From NCBI GenBank assembly GCA_905479625.1, contig CAJQNF010000013.1, positions 1-53,117 on the forward strand: a stretch of DNA of 53,117 bases, read 5' to 3'. Under the pieces are notes generated by a model. The model was not told the DNA's origin. It saw only the letters and a program-made list of their open reading frames with translations, and did no database searches. Positions 7,514-16,118 of the stretch are shown one piece after another. The stretch is from an uncultured Flavobacteriaceae bacterium. GTDB taxonomy: Bacteria > Bacteroidota > Bacteroidia > Flavobacteriales > Flavobacteriaceae. The position numbers were made by a program, and so were the translations under genes. Each line of letters starts with the position of its first letter. Position 1 is the first letter of the stretch.

Positions 7514-8661
7514 ATGCATTTTTTTAAAGCTTGTTCAATGTCAGCAAGTATATCTTCTTTGTTTTCAAGACCCACTGACAACCTTAATAAATTATCAGAT
7601 ATCCCCTGGGCCTCTCTCTCCTGAGGAGATAGTAAAGCATGAGAAGTTAGACTTGGCTGTATAACGGTACTTTCTACCCCAGCCAGACTCATGGAGGGTT
7701 TGATCATGTTAAGTTTTTTCTGAAATAATTTGGCATCTAACTTTATGTCAAGATCAAAAGAAAGCATTCCTCCGAAGCCATGCATTTGTCGCTTGGCAAT
7801 ATCATGGTTTTTATGAGATGTTAAACCTGGATAAAAAACCTTTTTTATCAACGGATTTATTGACAGCGCTTCAGCCACATATTGCGCATTCAGGTTGTGT
7901 TTCTCAACGCGTAAGGCCAAGGTTTTTATGCTTCTTTCCAGTAAAAAACACATAAAATCACTAAGGTTTCCTCCAAAATTTCGCCCCTTATACATGATCA
8001 TGTCAACGTGCTCCTTTGTTCCTGCAACAACCCCTGCACTAATATCGCTATGCCCACTCAAATATTTAGTGGCGCTATGAATTGATAGATCAATACCCAG
8101 ATCAAGAGGTGTCTGATTTATAGGAGAAGCAAACGTATTATCAATCATACTCACAATACCTTTTGATTTCGCTAAAGTTGCGACCGCCTCAATATCAGTG
8201 ATGCTTAACAATGGATTTGAAGGCGTTTCTAAGTAAATAACCTTAGTGTTATCCTTAATTTCATTTTCAAAATCACTTATCTCTAAGCCCTTTGTAAAGG
8301 AATAATCAATGCCGTACCTTGAAAACTCTTCATGAATCAAATGATGTGTACCTCCATAGATTTCATTTTGAAAAACAACGTGATCCCCACTTTTAAGAAA
8401 TGCGAATAAACTTGTTGTAATGGCAGACATACCACTGGAAAATGGCAGGGCCTTTTCTCCATTTTCCAATGCAGCCACTTTAGTAGCTACAGCTTCCTGA
8501 TTTGGTGTGTTAAAATAGCGCGGGTATCGCTTATCTTCAACGTCAAGAAAAGGATAGGAAGTAGCCATGTATATCGGTGAAATAGCTCCTCCAAATTGTT
8601 TGTCTTCTATTTGCCCCTCATGGATGCAAACCGTATGCTTACCTCGTTTCTTTGTGGTCAT
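7510..8661 (-). CDS. Trans-sulfuration family PLP enzyme (cystathionine gamma-synthase/lyase type)
   Basis: A 383-residue Cys/Met-metabolism PLP enzyme. The pyridoxal lysine lies in HSATKYLSGHSD, the phosphate-binding region is FSSGMSAI, and the conserved IDNTFASP and LRLSVGLEN blocks are present. Sequence alone does not separate cystathionine gamma-synthase, gamma-lyase and methionine gamma-lyase. Its 4-base overlap with bshB1 favours a role in supplying cysteine, so cystathionine gamma-lyase is my first guess. A promoter reading toward it overlaps the end of ggt (8736-8770), making this and bshB1 a two-gene unit that can be expressed apart from ggt. Confidence 0.9.
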   Translation of the reverse strand: MTTKKRGKHTVCIHEGQIEDKQFGGAISPIYMATSYPFLDVEDKRYPRYFNTPNQEAVATKVAALENGEKALPFSSGMSAITTSLFAFLKSGDHVVFQNEIYGGTHHLIHEEFSRYGIDYSFTKGLEISDFENEIKDNTKVIYLETPSNPLLSITDIEAVATLAKSKGIVSMIDNTFASPINQTPLDLGIDLSIHSATKYLSGHSDISAGVVAGTKEHVDMIMYKGRNFGGNLSDFMCFLLERSIKTLALRVEKHNLNAQYVAEALSINPLIKKVFYPGLTSHKNHDIAKRQMHGFGGMLSFDLDIKLDAKLFQKKLNMIKPSMSLAGVESTVIQPSLTSHALLSPQEREAQGISDNLLRLSVGLENKEDILADIEQALKKCI

Positions 8662-8735
8662 TTTCTAAATTTATTTTTTTTGCAAAACTCACTCCTTTTA
8701 GTTACTTCTGATTTTTACATAAATCTTAGGTAAAA

Positions 8736-8770
8736 CAAATGTATTATTTTCATATTAAAAAATGGTCAAA
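8736..8770 (-). promoter_or_regulatory. Promoter of the PLP-enzyme/bshB1 pair
   Basis: Minus strand: TTTG (8770-8767), 23-base spacer, TACATTTG (8743-8736). It overlaps the last codon and stop of ggt and gives a leader of about 70 nt before the ATG at 8661. The spacer is at the long end of the usual range. Confidence 0.55.
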
Positions 8771-10469
8771 AGCCAAGAGCAGTATCATCTCCTCTCGGGT
8801 CAGCTCCTCCTTCAAAGCTGCCATCCGGCAATACCAAAATAGCATCGACTTTTCCAATAATTTTCGACGCTCCTTGACTAAGTTTATATCCTTTTTGCCT
8901 CAGCGCTTCAAAATGAATGGTATCAAAAGATTTCTCAAACTGAATGATGTCAGGTAACCACTGATGGTGAAACCTTGCAGCTGCCACTGACTCTTGCATG
9001 CCCATATCAAATTCAGTAACATTGAGAATATTCTGTAAAATCGAAGTAATTATTGTTGCGCCTCCTGGTGAGCCCAACACCATAAATAACTTTCCGTCTT
9101 TTTCAACTATTGTGGGTGTCATTGAACTCAACATTCTTTTTTCAGGGGCAATTGAATTGGCCTCGGCGCCCAATAAACCAAACATATTAGGAATGCCCGG
9201 TTTTGAACTAAGGTCATCCATTTCATTATTTAAAAAAAATCCGCCATCTTCCACAAAAACCTTTGATCCATAAGCTCCATTTAGCGTGGTTGTTACTGAA
9301 ACAGCATTGCCATAAGCATCAACAATTGAATAATGAGTTGTTTCATTACTCTCCACAATATCTATATTACCATGACCTACATCAGATGAAAGGGTCGCCT
9401 TATCCCAAGAAAAATCATGCATCCTGCTTTTGTTATAATGACTGGAAATCAAAGTATCAATCGGTATATCATTAAAATCGGGGTCACCCAGAAAAAAAGA
9501 CCTGTCAGCGTATACCCTGCGTTCTGCTTCGCTAAGCAATTGGATATATTCAGCACTGTTATGCTCATACTGACCAATGTTATAAGGCGCTATACTTTTT
9601 AAGAGTTGGGCCACACAAACCCCTCCACTGGACGGAGGAGGCATTGATATAACCCTGTATCCTTTATATTCAAATGCAATGGGATCGCGCCAAACCGCAT
9701 TATATTTTTTGAGGTCTTCCTTAGTAATGATACCTCCTAATTGCTGCACATAATTTACCAGCATATCTGCCGTTTCTCCTTCATAAAACTCTGCCCGGCC
9801 GTTATCTCGAATTCTTTCAAAAGTCCTTGCCAGTGCCGGATATTTTATCGTATCACCTGCATTCCATTTTTTATCTAAAAAAATGGTTCGATCATTGGCC
9901 TTTTGAAAAGACTCGCGATAATTGTTTATTGTTTTGGCTTGTTTCATAGTAACAACAACACCCCTTTTGGCAAGATCTATTGCTGGTTGAATCAATTCAG
10001 AAAATGGTTTTGATCCATGTTGTCGATGTAGTTCAAAGAGACCCGCAATAGTTCCCGGAACCCCTATAGACATGGCTCCGAGCGTGCTTTTTCCAGGAAT
10101 TATCTCGCCGTTTTCATCCAAATACATATCTCTGTGAGCAGCAAGAGGGGCCTTTTCTCTATAATCCAATGAACCCACCTTACCATCTGCAGTTCTAAAT
10201 ACTGTAAATCCACCTCCTCCTATGTTTCCAGAAAATGGATAAGCCACAACCAACGCAAGATCTGTTGCGATCATCGCATCAAATGCATTCCCTCCCTTTT
10301 TCAATATGGACAATCCAATTGCTGATGCCTCTACTCTTGCACTAACTACCATGGCACTATCCGCAACCAGACCACGCTGAACCTTTACGTCAACTTTATT
10401 TCCTTTACACTGAACAAGAAAAAGGGAGAAACAGGCCAGCAATAATAATTTTGGTAAGTTACTTCTCAT
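8766..10469 (-). CDS. ggt: Gamma-glutamyltransferase, lipoprotein
   Basis: A 567-residue gamma-glutamyltranspeptidase that hydrolyses or transfers gamma-glutamyl groups outside the cytoplasm. The N-terminus is a lipoprotein signal ending in LFLVQC, so it should be membrane-anchored rather than free in the periplasm. The self-processing site is the TTHYSIVD motif, with predicted nucleophile T377 starting the small subunit. Substrate-loop blocks PPPSSGG and LGSPGG are intact. I chose ATG 10469; the codon before it is GTG. It follows acpH by 5 bases. In a bacillithiol-making organism its likely substrates are imported glutathione or gamma-glutamyl peptides. Confidence 0.94.
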   Translation of the reverse strand: MRSNLPKLLLLACFSLFLVQCKGNKVDVKVQRGLVADSAMVVSARVEASAIGLSILKKGGNAFDAMIATDLALVVAYPFSGNIGGGGFTVFRTADGKVGSLDYREKAPLAAHRDMYLDENGEIIPGKSTLGAMSIGVPGTIAGLFELHRQHGSKPFSELIQPAIDLAKRGVVVTMKQAKTINNYRESFQKANDRTIFLDKKWNAGDTIKYPALARTFERIRDNGRAEFYEGETADMLVNYVQQLGGIITKEDLKKYNAVWRDPIAFEYKGYRVISMPPPSSGGVCVAQLLKSIAPYNIGQYEHNSAEYIQLLSEAERRVYADRSFFLGDPDFNDIPIDTLISSHYNKSRMHDFSWDKATLSSDVGHGNIDIVESNETTHYSIVDAYGNAVSVTTTLNGAYGSKVFVEDGGFFLNNEMDDLSSKPGIPNMFGLLGAEANSIAPEKRMLSSMTPTIVEKDGKLFMVLGSPGGATIITSILQNILNVTEFDMGMQESVAAARFHHQWLPDIIQFEKSFDTIHFEALRQKGYKLSQGASKIIGKVDAILVLPDGSFEGGADPRGDDTALGF

Positions 10470-10474
10470 CACTA

Positions 10475-11074
10475 TTAATCATATAATCTATTGATTTCTA
10501 ATATTTTATTATTCGAAAAATCCACCAACTCTTCAAAAAAGAGGGTGAAATCACTTTCAAAACCATCATAATGATCTACCAGATCCTTTACCGCCAGATT
10601 CATATTCGATTTTCCTCCGGTTCTGCGATTCATTCCTTCGAGTACTTTTTGAATACCTTCAATTTTCGCATAACTGAGCAACCAATCTTCCTGCACAAGA
10701 TACTTAGAGAAATACTGCACTTTTTCAGGCAATACCTCATAATGATGATTCAAACTTTTATAAAATGATTGGGTATACCTCTCCAAGGGTATATCAGAAT
10801 ATAAAGCCCAATTTTTAGCTAAAACATGGTCATATAAAATATCTATAATGATACCTCTGTATAAACCATACCTATCATCAAGCCTTCTTTTACTTCTTCT
10901 TACCAATCCATGGGCATCCGTAAAGGAATCAATCTGCCTGTGAAGTAATATGCCTTTTTGAAGATCGGACGAATATAACTTGTACTTATTTCCTTTAACA
11001 TGATCAGCCATAAAATTTCCTATGGTAACCAATTCATGCTCTGGAGACAAAAATATATGTGCTAAATAGTTCAT
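10475..11074 (-). CDS. acpH: Acyl carrier protein phosphodiesterase
   Basis: A 199-residue AcpH/DUF479 protein, expected to remove the 4'-phosphopantetheine arm from acyl carrier protein. The start MNYLAHIFLS, the metal-binding LLHRQIDSFTDAH block and DILYDHVLAKNW are characteristic. First gene of a likely acpH-ggt transcript (5-base gap). The two functions have no obvious link beyond both handling thiol-bearing cofactors. I see no full TAnnTTTG promoter immediately upstream. Confidence 0.88.
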   Translation of the reverse strand: MNYLAHIFLSPEHELVTIGNFMADHVKGNKYKLYSSDLQKGILLHRQIDSFTDAHGLVRRSKRRLDDRYGLYRGIIIDILYDHVLAKNWALYSDIPLERYTQSFYKSLNHHYEVLPEKVQYFSKYLVQEDWLLSYAKIEGIQKVLEGMNRRTGGKSNMNLAVKDLVDHYDGFESDFTLFFEELVDFSNNKILEINRLYD

Positions 11075-11177
11075 TAAATCATTTGTCTAAAAATAATCTT
11101 TTAAACAATATCATTAAAATAAAGTATCGATTAGTTAACAGAGACATTTAAAAGGACTTTATCATCAAAATTTTTAA

Positions 11178-11185
11178 TATTTTTG
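11178..11185 (+). promoter_or_regulatory. -7 promoter box upstream of rocD
   Basis: TATTTTTG about 95 bases before the rocD ATG. The -33 position lacks TTTG. The roughly 200-base gap between acpH and rocD otherwise shows no feature I can name. Confidence 0.4.
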
Positions 11186-11279
11186 TAGGCTCCAGGATGA
11201 TTTCTCTCCCAAAGAAGGAATTGTGTATTTAAAAATATACCATTGTAATTTTAAAACATGGTATTAAATTCATTTTTCT

Positions 11280-12560
11280 ATGTTAGTAAAAAACCAAAAG
11301 CAAGCGGCAAAAGCCATTGAACTTGAAGAAAAACACGGTGCGCATAATTATCATCCGCTTCCAGTTGTTTTAAGCAAAGGAGAAGGCGTCTATGTTTGGG
11401 ATGTTGAAGGTAAAAGGTATTATGATTTCTTATCCGCATATTCTGCAGTAAACCAAGGGCATTGTCATCCTCGAATCATTGGTTCCTTAAAAGACCAGGC
11501 AGAAAAATTAACCTTGACTTCGAGGGCATTTTATAATGATCAGTTGGGAGAGTATGAAAAATATGTCACTGATTTTTTCGGTTTTGATAAGGTATTACCC
11601 ATGAATACAGGTGCAGAAGCTGTTGAAACTGCCATTAAGCTGTGCAGAAAATATGCCTATGAGAAAAAAAACATCCCTGAAGAAAAGGCACAAATTATTG
11701 TCTGTGAAAATAATTTTCACGGTAGAACAACAACCATCATTTCTTTTTCTAATGATAAAACAGCCAAAAAGAATTTTGGTCCTTATACACCAGGGTTTAT
11801 CAAAATACCATATAATGATGCTGATGCGCTGGAGAAAGCCATCAAAGAAAATGATCATATCGCCGGTTTCCTGGTAGAACCTATCCAAGGTGAAGCTGGT
11901 GTTTTTGTTCCTTCTGAAGGATACCTTAAAAAGGCTCTTGATATTTGTAAAGAAAATGACGTCCTTTTTATTGCTGATGAAGTTCAAACAGGTATTGCCA
12001 GAACCGGGCGCTTATTAGCCACCTGCGGAAATTGTGATTGCGCGGATAAGAATTGCGCTGGGACTCCGGAGGTGAAACCAGATATTTTAATTTTAGGAAA
12101 AGCCCTTAGCGGTGGTGTCTATCCTGTATCAGCCGTTTTTGCGAATGATGACATTATGGAAGTTATCAAACCTGGCCAACACGGTTCTACTTTTGGAGGC
12201 AATCCTTTGGCTTCAGCAGTTGCCATGGAGGCATTACGCGTAGTAAAAGATGAAAACCTGGCTGAAAATGCTCAGAAAATGGGAGATTTGTTTCGCAAGG
12301 AAATGAATAAGCTCGTTGAAGAAAGTGCTTTGGTTACCATGGTAAGGGGAAAAGGCTTACTGAATGCCATCGTAATCAATGAAGCAGAAGACAGTGATAT
12401 GGCCTGGAACATTTGTTTGAAATTGAGGGATAATGGCTTATTGGCAAAACCAACTCATGGAAATATCATTCGTTTTGCACCTCCTTTGGTCATCACAGAG
12501 GACCAACTTATGGATTGTGTAAAAATAATTAAAGACACGATCATTTCAATGGAATCGTAA
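11280..12560 (+). CDS. rocD: Ornithine--oxo-acid aminotransferase with a cysteine-rich insert
   Basis: A 426-residue class III aminotransferase that converts ornithine and 2-oxoglutarate to glutamate semialdehyde, linking arginine breakdown to proline. Conserved blocks include [28 protein letters not shown], the PLP lysine in LGKALSGG (K274) and [10 protein letters not shown]. Between DEVQTG and the lysine lies an insert [11 protein letters not shown] (C249, C252, C254, C259) absent from the human and Bacillus enzymes; I recall similar inserts in flavobacterial homologues. It may bind a metal. Single gene, with a terminator behind it. Confidence 0.94.
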   Translation: MLVKNQKQAAKAIELEEKHGAHNYHPLPVVLSKGEGVYVWDVEGKRYYDFLSAYSAVNQGHCHPRIIGSLKDQAEKLTLTSRAFYNDQLGEYEKYVTDFFGFDKVLPMNTGAEAVETAIKLCRKYAYEKKNIPEEKAQIIVCENNFHGRTTTIISFSNDKTAKKNFGPYTPGFIKIPYNDADALEKAIKENDHIAGFLVEPIQGEAGVFVPSEGYLKKALDICKENDVLFIADEVQTGIARTGRLLATCGNCDCADKNCAGTPEVKPDILILGKALSGGVYPVSAVFANDDIMEVIKPGQHGSTFGGNPLASAVAMEALRVVKDENLAENAQKMGDLFRKEMNKLVEESALVTMVRGKGLLNAIVINEAEDSDMAWNICLKLRDNGLLAKPTHGNIIRFAPPLVITEDQLMDCVKIIKDTIISMES

Positions 12561-12588
12561 AATCATTAATTGAATCCAGTTTTAAAAT

Positions 12589-12626
12589 AAAAAAAACCTG
12601 ACCATTTAAATGATCAGGTTTTTTTT
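12589..12626. terminator. Bidirectional terminator between rocD and the Crp/Fnr gene
   Basis: Near-perfect hairpin: AAAAAACCTGA pairs with TCAGGTTTTTT around the palindrome CATTTAAATG, with one C-A mismatch. A-run and T-run make it functional on both strands for the convergent genes. Confidence 0.92.
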
Positions 12627-12644
12627 ATTTATTGAGTTTGTTTA

Positions 12645-13334
12645 TTAATAACCCTCCGTAAGATGTTGCAACTTTACTTTATTTTCTATTCTGATCTTTT
12701 TTCCGGATAAAGAGATGTATTCTTCTTTCTTAAATTCCGAAAGTAACCTGATCGTTGATTCTGTTGCCGTTCCAATTGCATTCGCAATTTCTTCCCTGGT
12801 GAGGGTCACCGAAATATAACCTTCACTGTCAACACCAAATATTCTTTCAAAAAATAAGAGAGACTCTGCCAATCTCTCTCTTACGTTTTTTTGCGCCATA
12901 TTGGCTATAGAAGAATTTGCCTCATCAAGATCCTCAGCCAATGATTTTGTGATCTCCATAGAGAACTCTGAGTTCTTTTTAAACAATTCTAGAATTTCAT
13001 TTTTTGGAATAAAACATACGTCCATTTCTTCAAGGGCAGTAACAGTCAAGTGAGCCACTGAGTTACTAATTACCGATCTGTGACCTACTAGTTCTCCTCT
13101 TCTGATAAATCTTACAATTTGCTCTTTGCCGTTTGGAGCTAGTTTAGTCAGCTTACACTTTCCGTTTCGCAAGCAATAAACTCCTCTTAAGGACGTGCCT
13201 TCGCTAAAGATTACTTCTCCTTTCTGAATGTGAATCGTCGTCTTTTTTTTCGCTATTGTTTTAAGTTCTTCAGATGTAACTGAATTAAGTGAATTAAGAT
13301 CTCGGATAACACATTTTTCACATTCTTCTCTCAT
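12645..13334 (-). CDS. Crp/Fnr-family transcriptional regulator
   Basis: A 229-residue regulator: cyclic-nucleotide-like sensor domain (KGEVIFSEGTSLRGVYCL; IVRFIRRGELVGH), long dimer helix, then a winged helix with LTREEIANAIGTATESTIRLLSEF. Start codons further upstream (13421, 13385) are in frame, but a TAAATTTG box at 13356-13363 would start transcription inside that extension, so ATG 13334 is preferred. The N-terminal CEKC pair is not the four-cysteine Fe-S set of E. coli FNR. Its position, divergent from ccoI and the cbb3 oxidase genes, makes it the obvious candidate regulator of them; that is inference. Confidence 0.9.
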   Translation of the reverse strand: MREECEKCVIRDLNSLNSVTSEELKTIAKKKTTIHIQKGEVIFSEGTSLRGVYCLRNGKCKLTKLAPNGKEQIVRFIRRGELVGHRSVISNSVAHLTVTALEEMDVCFIPKNEILELFKKNSEFSMEITKSLAEDLDEANSSIANMAQKNVRERLAESLLFFERIFGVDSEGYISVTLTREEIANAIGTATESTIRLLSEFKKEEYISLSGKKIRIENKVKLQHLTEGY

Positions 13335-13355
13335 GAACTGGTTTTTGATTTCATG

Positions 13356-13363
13356 CAAATTTA
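13356..13363 (-). promoter_or_regulatory. -7 promoter box for the Crp/Fnr gene
   Basis: TAAATTTG on the minus strand, 21 bases before the ATG at 13334. It overlaps a 14-base A/T palindrome (13358-13371). No -33 TTTG at standard distance. Confidence 0.5.
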
Positions 13364-13435
13364 TATAAATTCTGATAGCATTCATTTTTTTATGTAATTT
13401 TTTTATAAGAAATTTACCCAATTTCCAAAAGATCT

Positions 13436-15811
13436 ATGTCTAAAGATAACTGCTTTCATTGCGGTCTCGATTGTAATGCAGATAGCATTAAGTTTGATCA
13501 AAAATCATTTTGTTGTAACGGATGTAAGACAGTTTATGAAATACTAAACCAACATGAACTCACCTGTTATTATGACCTCGAATCTGCTCCAGGCACTGTT
13601 CCAAATGATGTTAAAGGGAAATTTGACTACCTCAACAATACAGACATTGCCGCTAAACTGATTGAATTTGATGACGTTGAAACTTCAGTTGTAAATTTTT
13701 ATATCCCAACTATTCACTGCAGCTCTTGTATCTGGGTGCTTGAAAATCTGCATAAACTTAATAGGGGCGTCAAAGCAACCCTTGTTAATTTTCCAAAAAA
13801 AGAAGTAAGGATCACTTTTCGCAAAAGTGAAATTTCACTCCGGGAAGTTGTTGAATTGATTGCCTCAATTGGTTATGAACCCTATATTACTTTGGATAAT
13901 GCAGATGTTCATAAAAATAAAATTGACAGAAAACTCATTTATCAAGTGGCCGTAGCTGGTTTTGCATTTGGAAATATCATGATGCTATCATTTCCGGAGT
14001 ATTTCCAAATGGATGAATACTGGCTCAACAGGTTTAAACCATTTTTTAGAGGATTAATGTTTTTATTGTCACTGCCTGCATTGTTGTTTTCGGGTAGGGA
14101 TTATTTGATTTCTGCCTATAAAGGATTGCAACATGGTATCCTAAATATAGATGTTCCTATATCACTGGGTATACTGGTTTTGTTTTTCAGAAGTACTTAT
14201 GAGATTGCATCCAATACGGGTCAAGGATATTTCGACAGCATGACTGGTTTGATTTTCTTTTTACTTCTAGGTAAGGTCTTTCAACAAAAAACTTATGGAT
14301 TTTTATCTTTTGAAAGAGACTACAAATCTTATTTTCCTATTGCAGTAACAAGAATCAAGAGCGACATGGAGGAGGAAAACATCAGCGTTCATGAAATCGA
14401 GCAAGGAAATCGCCTGCTGATCAGAAATGATGAAATTATACCTATTGACAGTATATTGATGAATGGAAATGCCATGATTGATTATAGTTTTGTCACCGGA
14501 GAATCGGTTCCTGTGGCAAAAAAATCGGGAGACAAACTTTTCGCAGGTGGTAAACAGACCAGTGGTGCTATTGAAATTGAAGCCATACAATCCGTAAAGT
14601 CAAGTTACCTTACCCAATTATGGAGTAATGATATTTTTAAGAAAAATGATTCCAAGGACATCAAATCTTTAACCGATTCCATTTCCAAACAGTTTACCAT
14701 CATTATTCTTTCAATAGCCCTTATCTCTGGTATATATTGGTATTTTACTGATAAAAATGCAGCATTTCAAGTTGTTTCTGCCATATTGATTATTGCCTGC
14801 CCTTGTGCCTTGGCGCTATCCGCTCCTTTTGCACTAGGAAATATGATCAGGATCTTTGGCAAAAATAAATTCTATTTAAAAAACACCCATGTGATAGAAG
14901 CCATGTCTAAGATTGACAGTATGGTTTTTGATAAAACAGGGACCATAACGTCTAACAAACAAGCTGCAATTACTTATATCGGAGCGGAACTTCAGGAAAA
15001 GGAGCTATCCATGATCAAGACCTTGCTTAGATCTTCCAACCATCCGCTAAGCAGAATGCTTTATGAACATATAAAGGTCAAAGAAAAAGGAAGCTTATCC
15101 AATTTTAAAGAAATTACCTCCAAAGGGATTCAAGGAGAGGTTGAAGGCTCTCACATTCTTTTAGGCGCTTCTTCATTTGTTGGTGCCACGGAAAATAGCA
15201 GCCTTGATACAGTGATTCATGTAAGCATTAACAAAACTATAAAAGGAAAATTTGTTTTTAAAAATGCCTATAGAAAGGGCTTGAAAAACATGATAGCCTC
15301 GTTAGAAAAATCTTATGACATCTCTATTCTTTCAGGTGATAATGAGGGAGAAAAAATAAGCTTGCAAACCCTGTTTCCTGCAATGGACCATGTTCTTTTT
15401 AATCAAAAGCCTGTCGATAAATTAAATTACATCAAAGCAAAACAAGAACTGGATAAAAGAATCATGATGTTTGGTGACGGACTAAATGACGCAGGTGCAT
15501 TAGCACAAAGCAATGTGGGAATAGCGATATCTGAAGATATAAATGTCTTTTCTCCGGCATGTGATGGAATACTTGACGCGAAAAGTTTTGAATTGCTACC
15601 TGATTTTATAAAACTCACACATAAGACAATGAATGTGATCAAAGTAAGTTTTGCGATCTCGTTTATGTATAATATAGTAGGACTTCTTTTCGCTGTAAGC
15701 GGCAACCTCTCTCCTATTGTTGCAGCAATTTTAATGCCCATCAGTTCTATATCTGTTGTTTTATTTGCGACAATTAGCACTAATATTTTAGCAAAAAAAA
15801 TACTATCTTAG
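13436..15811 (+). CDS. ccoI: Copper-transporting P-type ATPase for cbb3 oxidase assembly
   Basis: A 791-residue P1B ATPase of the CcoI/FixI group, which handles the copper needed by cbb3 oxidase. In order: a cysteine-rich N-terminus (CFHCGL, CCNGC) of the type seen in CcoI proteins; a heavy-metal domain with CSSC; membrane helices; the TGES actuator loop; the ion-site CPC (residues 455-457); DKTGT phosphorylation site (D499); HP in SSNHPLSR; and GDGLND hinge. First gene of the cbb3 cluster and divergent from the Crp/Fnr gene. About 95 bases separate it from ccoS and contain an inverted repeat, so ccoS onwards may be separately controlled. Confidence 0.95.
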   Translation: MSKDNCFHCGLDCNADSIKFDQKSFCCNGCKTVYEILNQHELTCYYDLESAPGTVPNDVKGKFDYLNNTDIAAKLIEFDDVETSVVNFYIPTIHCSSCIWVLENLHKLNRGVKATLVNFPKKEVRITFRKSEISLREVVELIASIGYEPYITLDNADVHKNKIDRKLIYQVAVAGFAFGNIMMLSFPEYFQMDEYWLNRFKPFFRGLMFLLSLPALLFSGRDYLISAYKGLQHGILNIDVPISLGILVLFFRSTYEIASNTGQGYFDSMTGLIFFLLLGKVFQQKTYGFLSFERDYKSYFPIAVTRIKSDMEEENISVHEIEQGNRLLIRNDEIIPIDSILMNGNAMIDYSFVTGESVPVAKKSGDKLFAGGKQTSGAIEIEAIQSVKSSYLTQLWSNDIFKKNDSKDIKSLTDSISKQFTIIILSIALISGIYWYFTDKNAAFQVVSAILIIACPCALALSAPFALGNMIRIFGKNKFYLKNTHVIEAMSKIDSMVFDKTGTITSNKQAAITYIGAELQEKELSMIKTLLRSSNHPLSRMLYEHIKVKEKGSLSNFKEITSKGIQGEVEGSHILLGASSFVGATENSSLDTVIHVSINKTIKGKFVFKNAYRKGLKNMIASLEKSYDISILSGDNEGEKISLQTLFPAMDHVLFNQKPVDKLNYIKAKQELDKRIMMFGDGLNDAGALAQSNVGIAISEDINVFSPACDGILDAKSFELLPDFIKLTHKTMNVIKVSFAISFMYNIVGLLFAVSGNLSPIVAAILMPISSISVVLFATISTNILAKKILS

Positions 15812-15838
15812 CGTGACTTTTACTTTAAGTAATTTTCA

Positions 15839-15860
15839 AAACATGACTTTTATCATGTTT
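15839..15860. promoter_or_regulatory. Inverted repeat with Crp/Fnr spacing upstream of ccoS
   Basis: Perfect 8-bp inverted repeat AAACATGA, six-base spacer (CTTTTA), TCATGTTT. The TGA-N6-TCA core has the geometry of Crp-family sites. It lies 47 bases before the ccoS ATG and 27 bases after ccoI. The alternative is a terminator of ccoI, since CTGTTTTTT follows. Both uses remain possible. Confidence 0.5.
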
Positions 15861-15906
15861 CTGTTTTTTCACTTTTTGTTAATTTGTGTCAACTAAAAAA
15901 TCATTA

Positions 15907-16098
15907 ATGAATATTATATTCATGCTCATCATTGCAAGTCTCTTTATTGCAATACTATTTTTTATTCTATTCGTTAAATCGGTCAAGACCGGGCAGTATG
16001 ATGATGTGTATACTCCATCTGTCAGAATGCTGTTTGACGACGAATTGGTTGAAAACAAATCATCCGACAAAAAAAACAATCAAAAATCAATCAACTAA
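15907..16098 (+). CDS. ccoS: cbb3 oxidase maturation protein CcoS
   Basis: A 63-residue protein with one membrane helix (MNIIFMLIIASLFIAILFFI) and the CcoS signature SVKTGQYDD followed by LFDDE. CcoS proteins are needed to put cofactors into the CcoN subunit. An in-frame GTG at 15886 exists, but the ATG at 15907 gives the standard length and places the helix at the N-terminus. It precedes ccoNO by 20 bases. Confidence 0.9.
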   Translation: MNIIFMLIIASLFIAILFFILFVKSVKTGQYDDVYTPSVRMLFDDELVENKSSDKKNNQKSIN

Positions 16099-16118
16099 TT
16101 ATTAACTAAATTTATTAG

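Noticed and set aside
13335-13435. Classical FNR box TTGAT-N4-ATCAA in the regulator-ccoI gap
   Set aside because: Only single half-sites occur; no paired site with four-base spacing.
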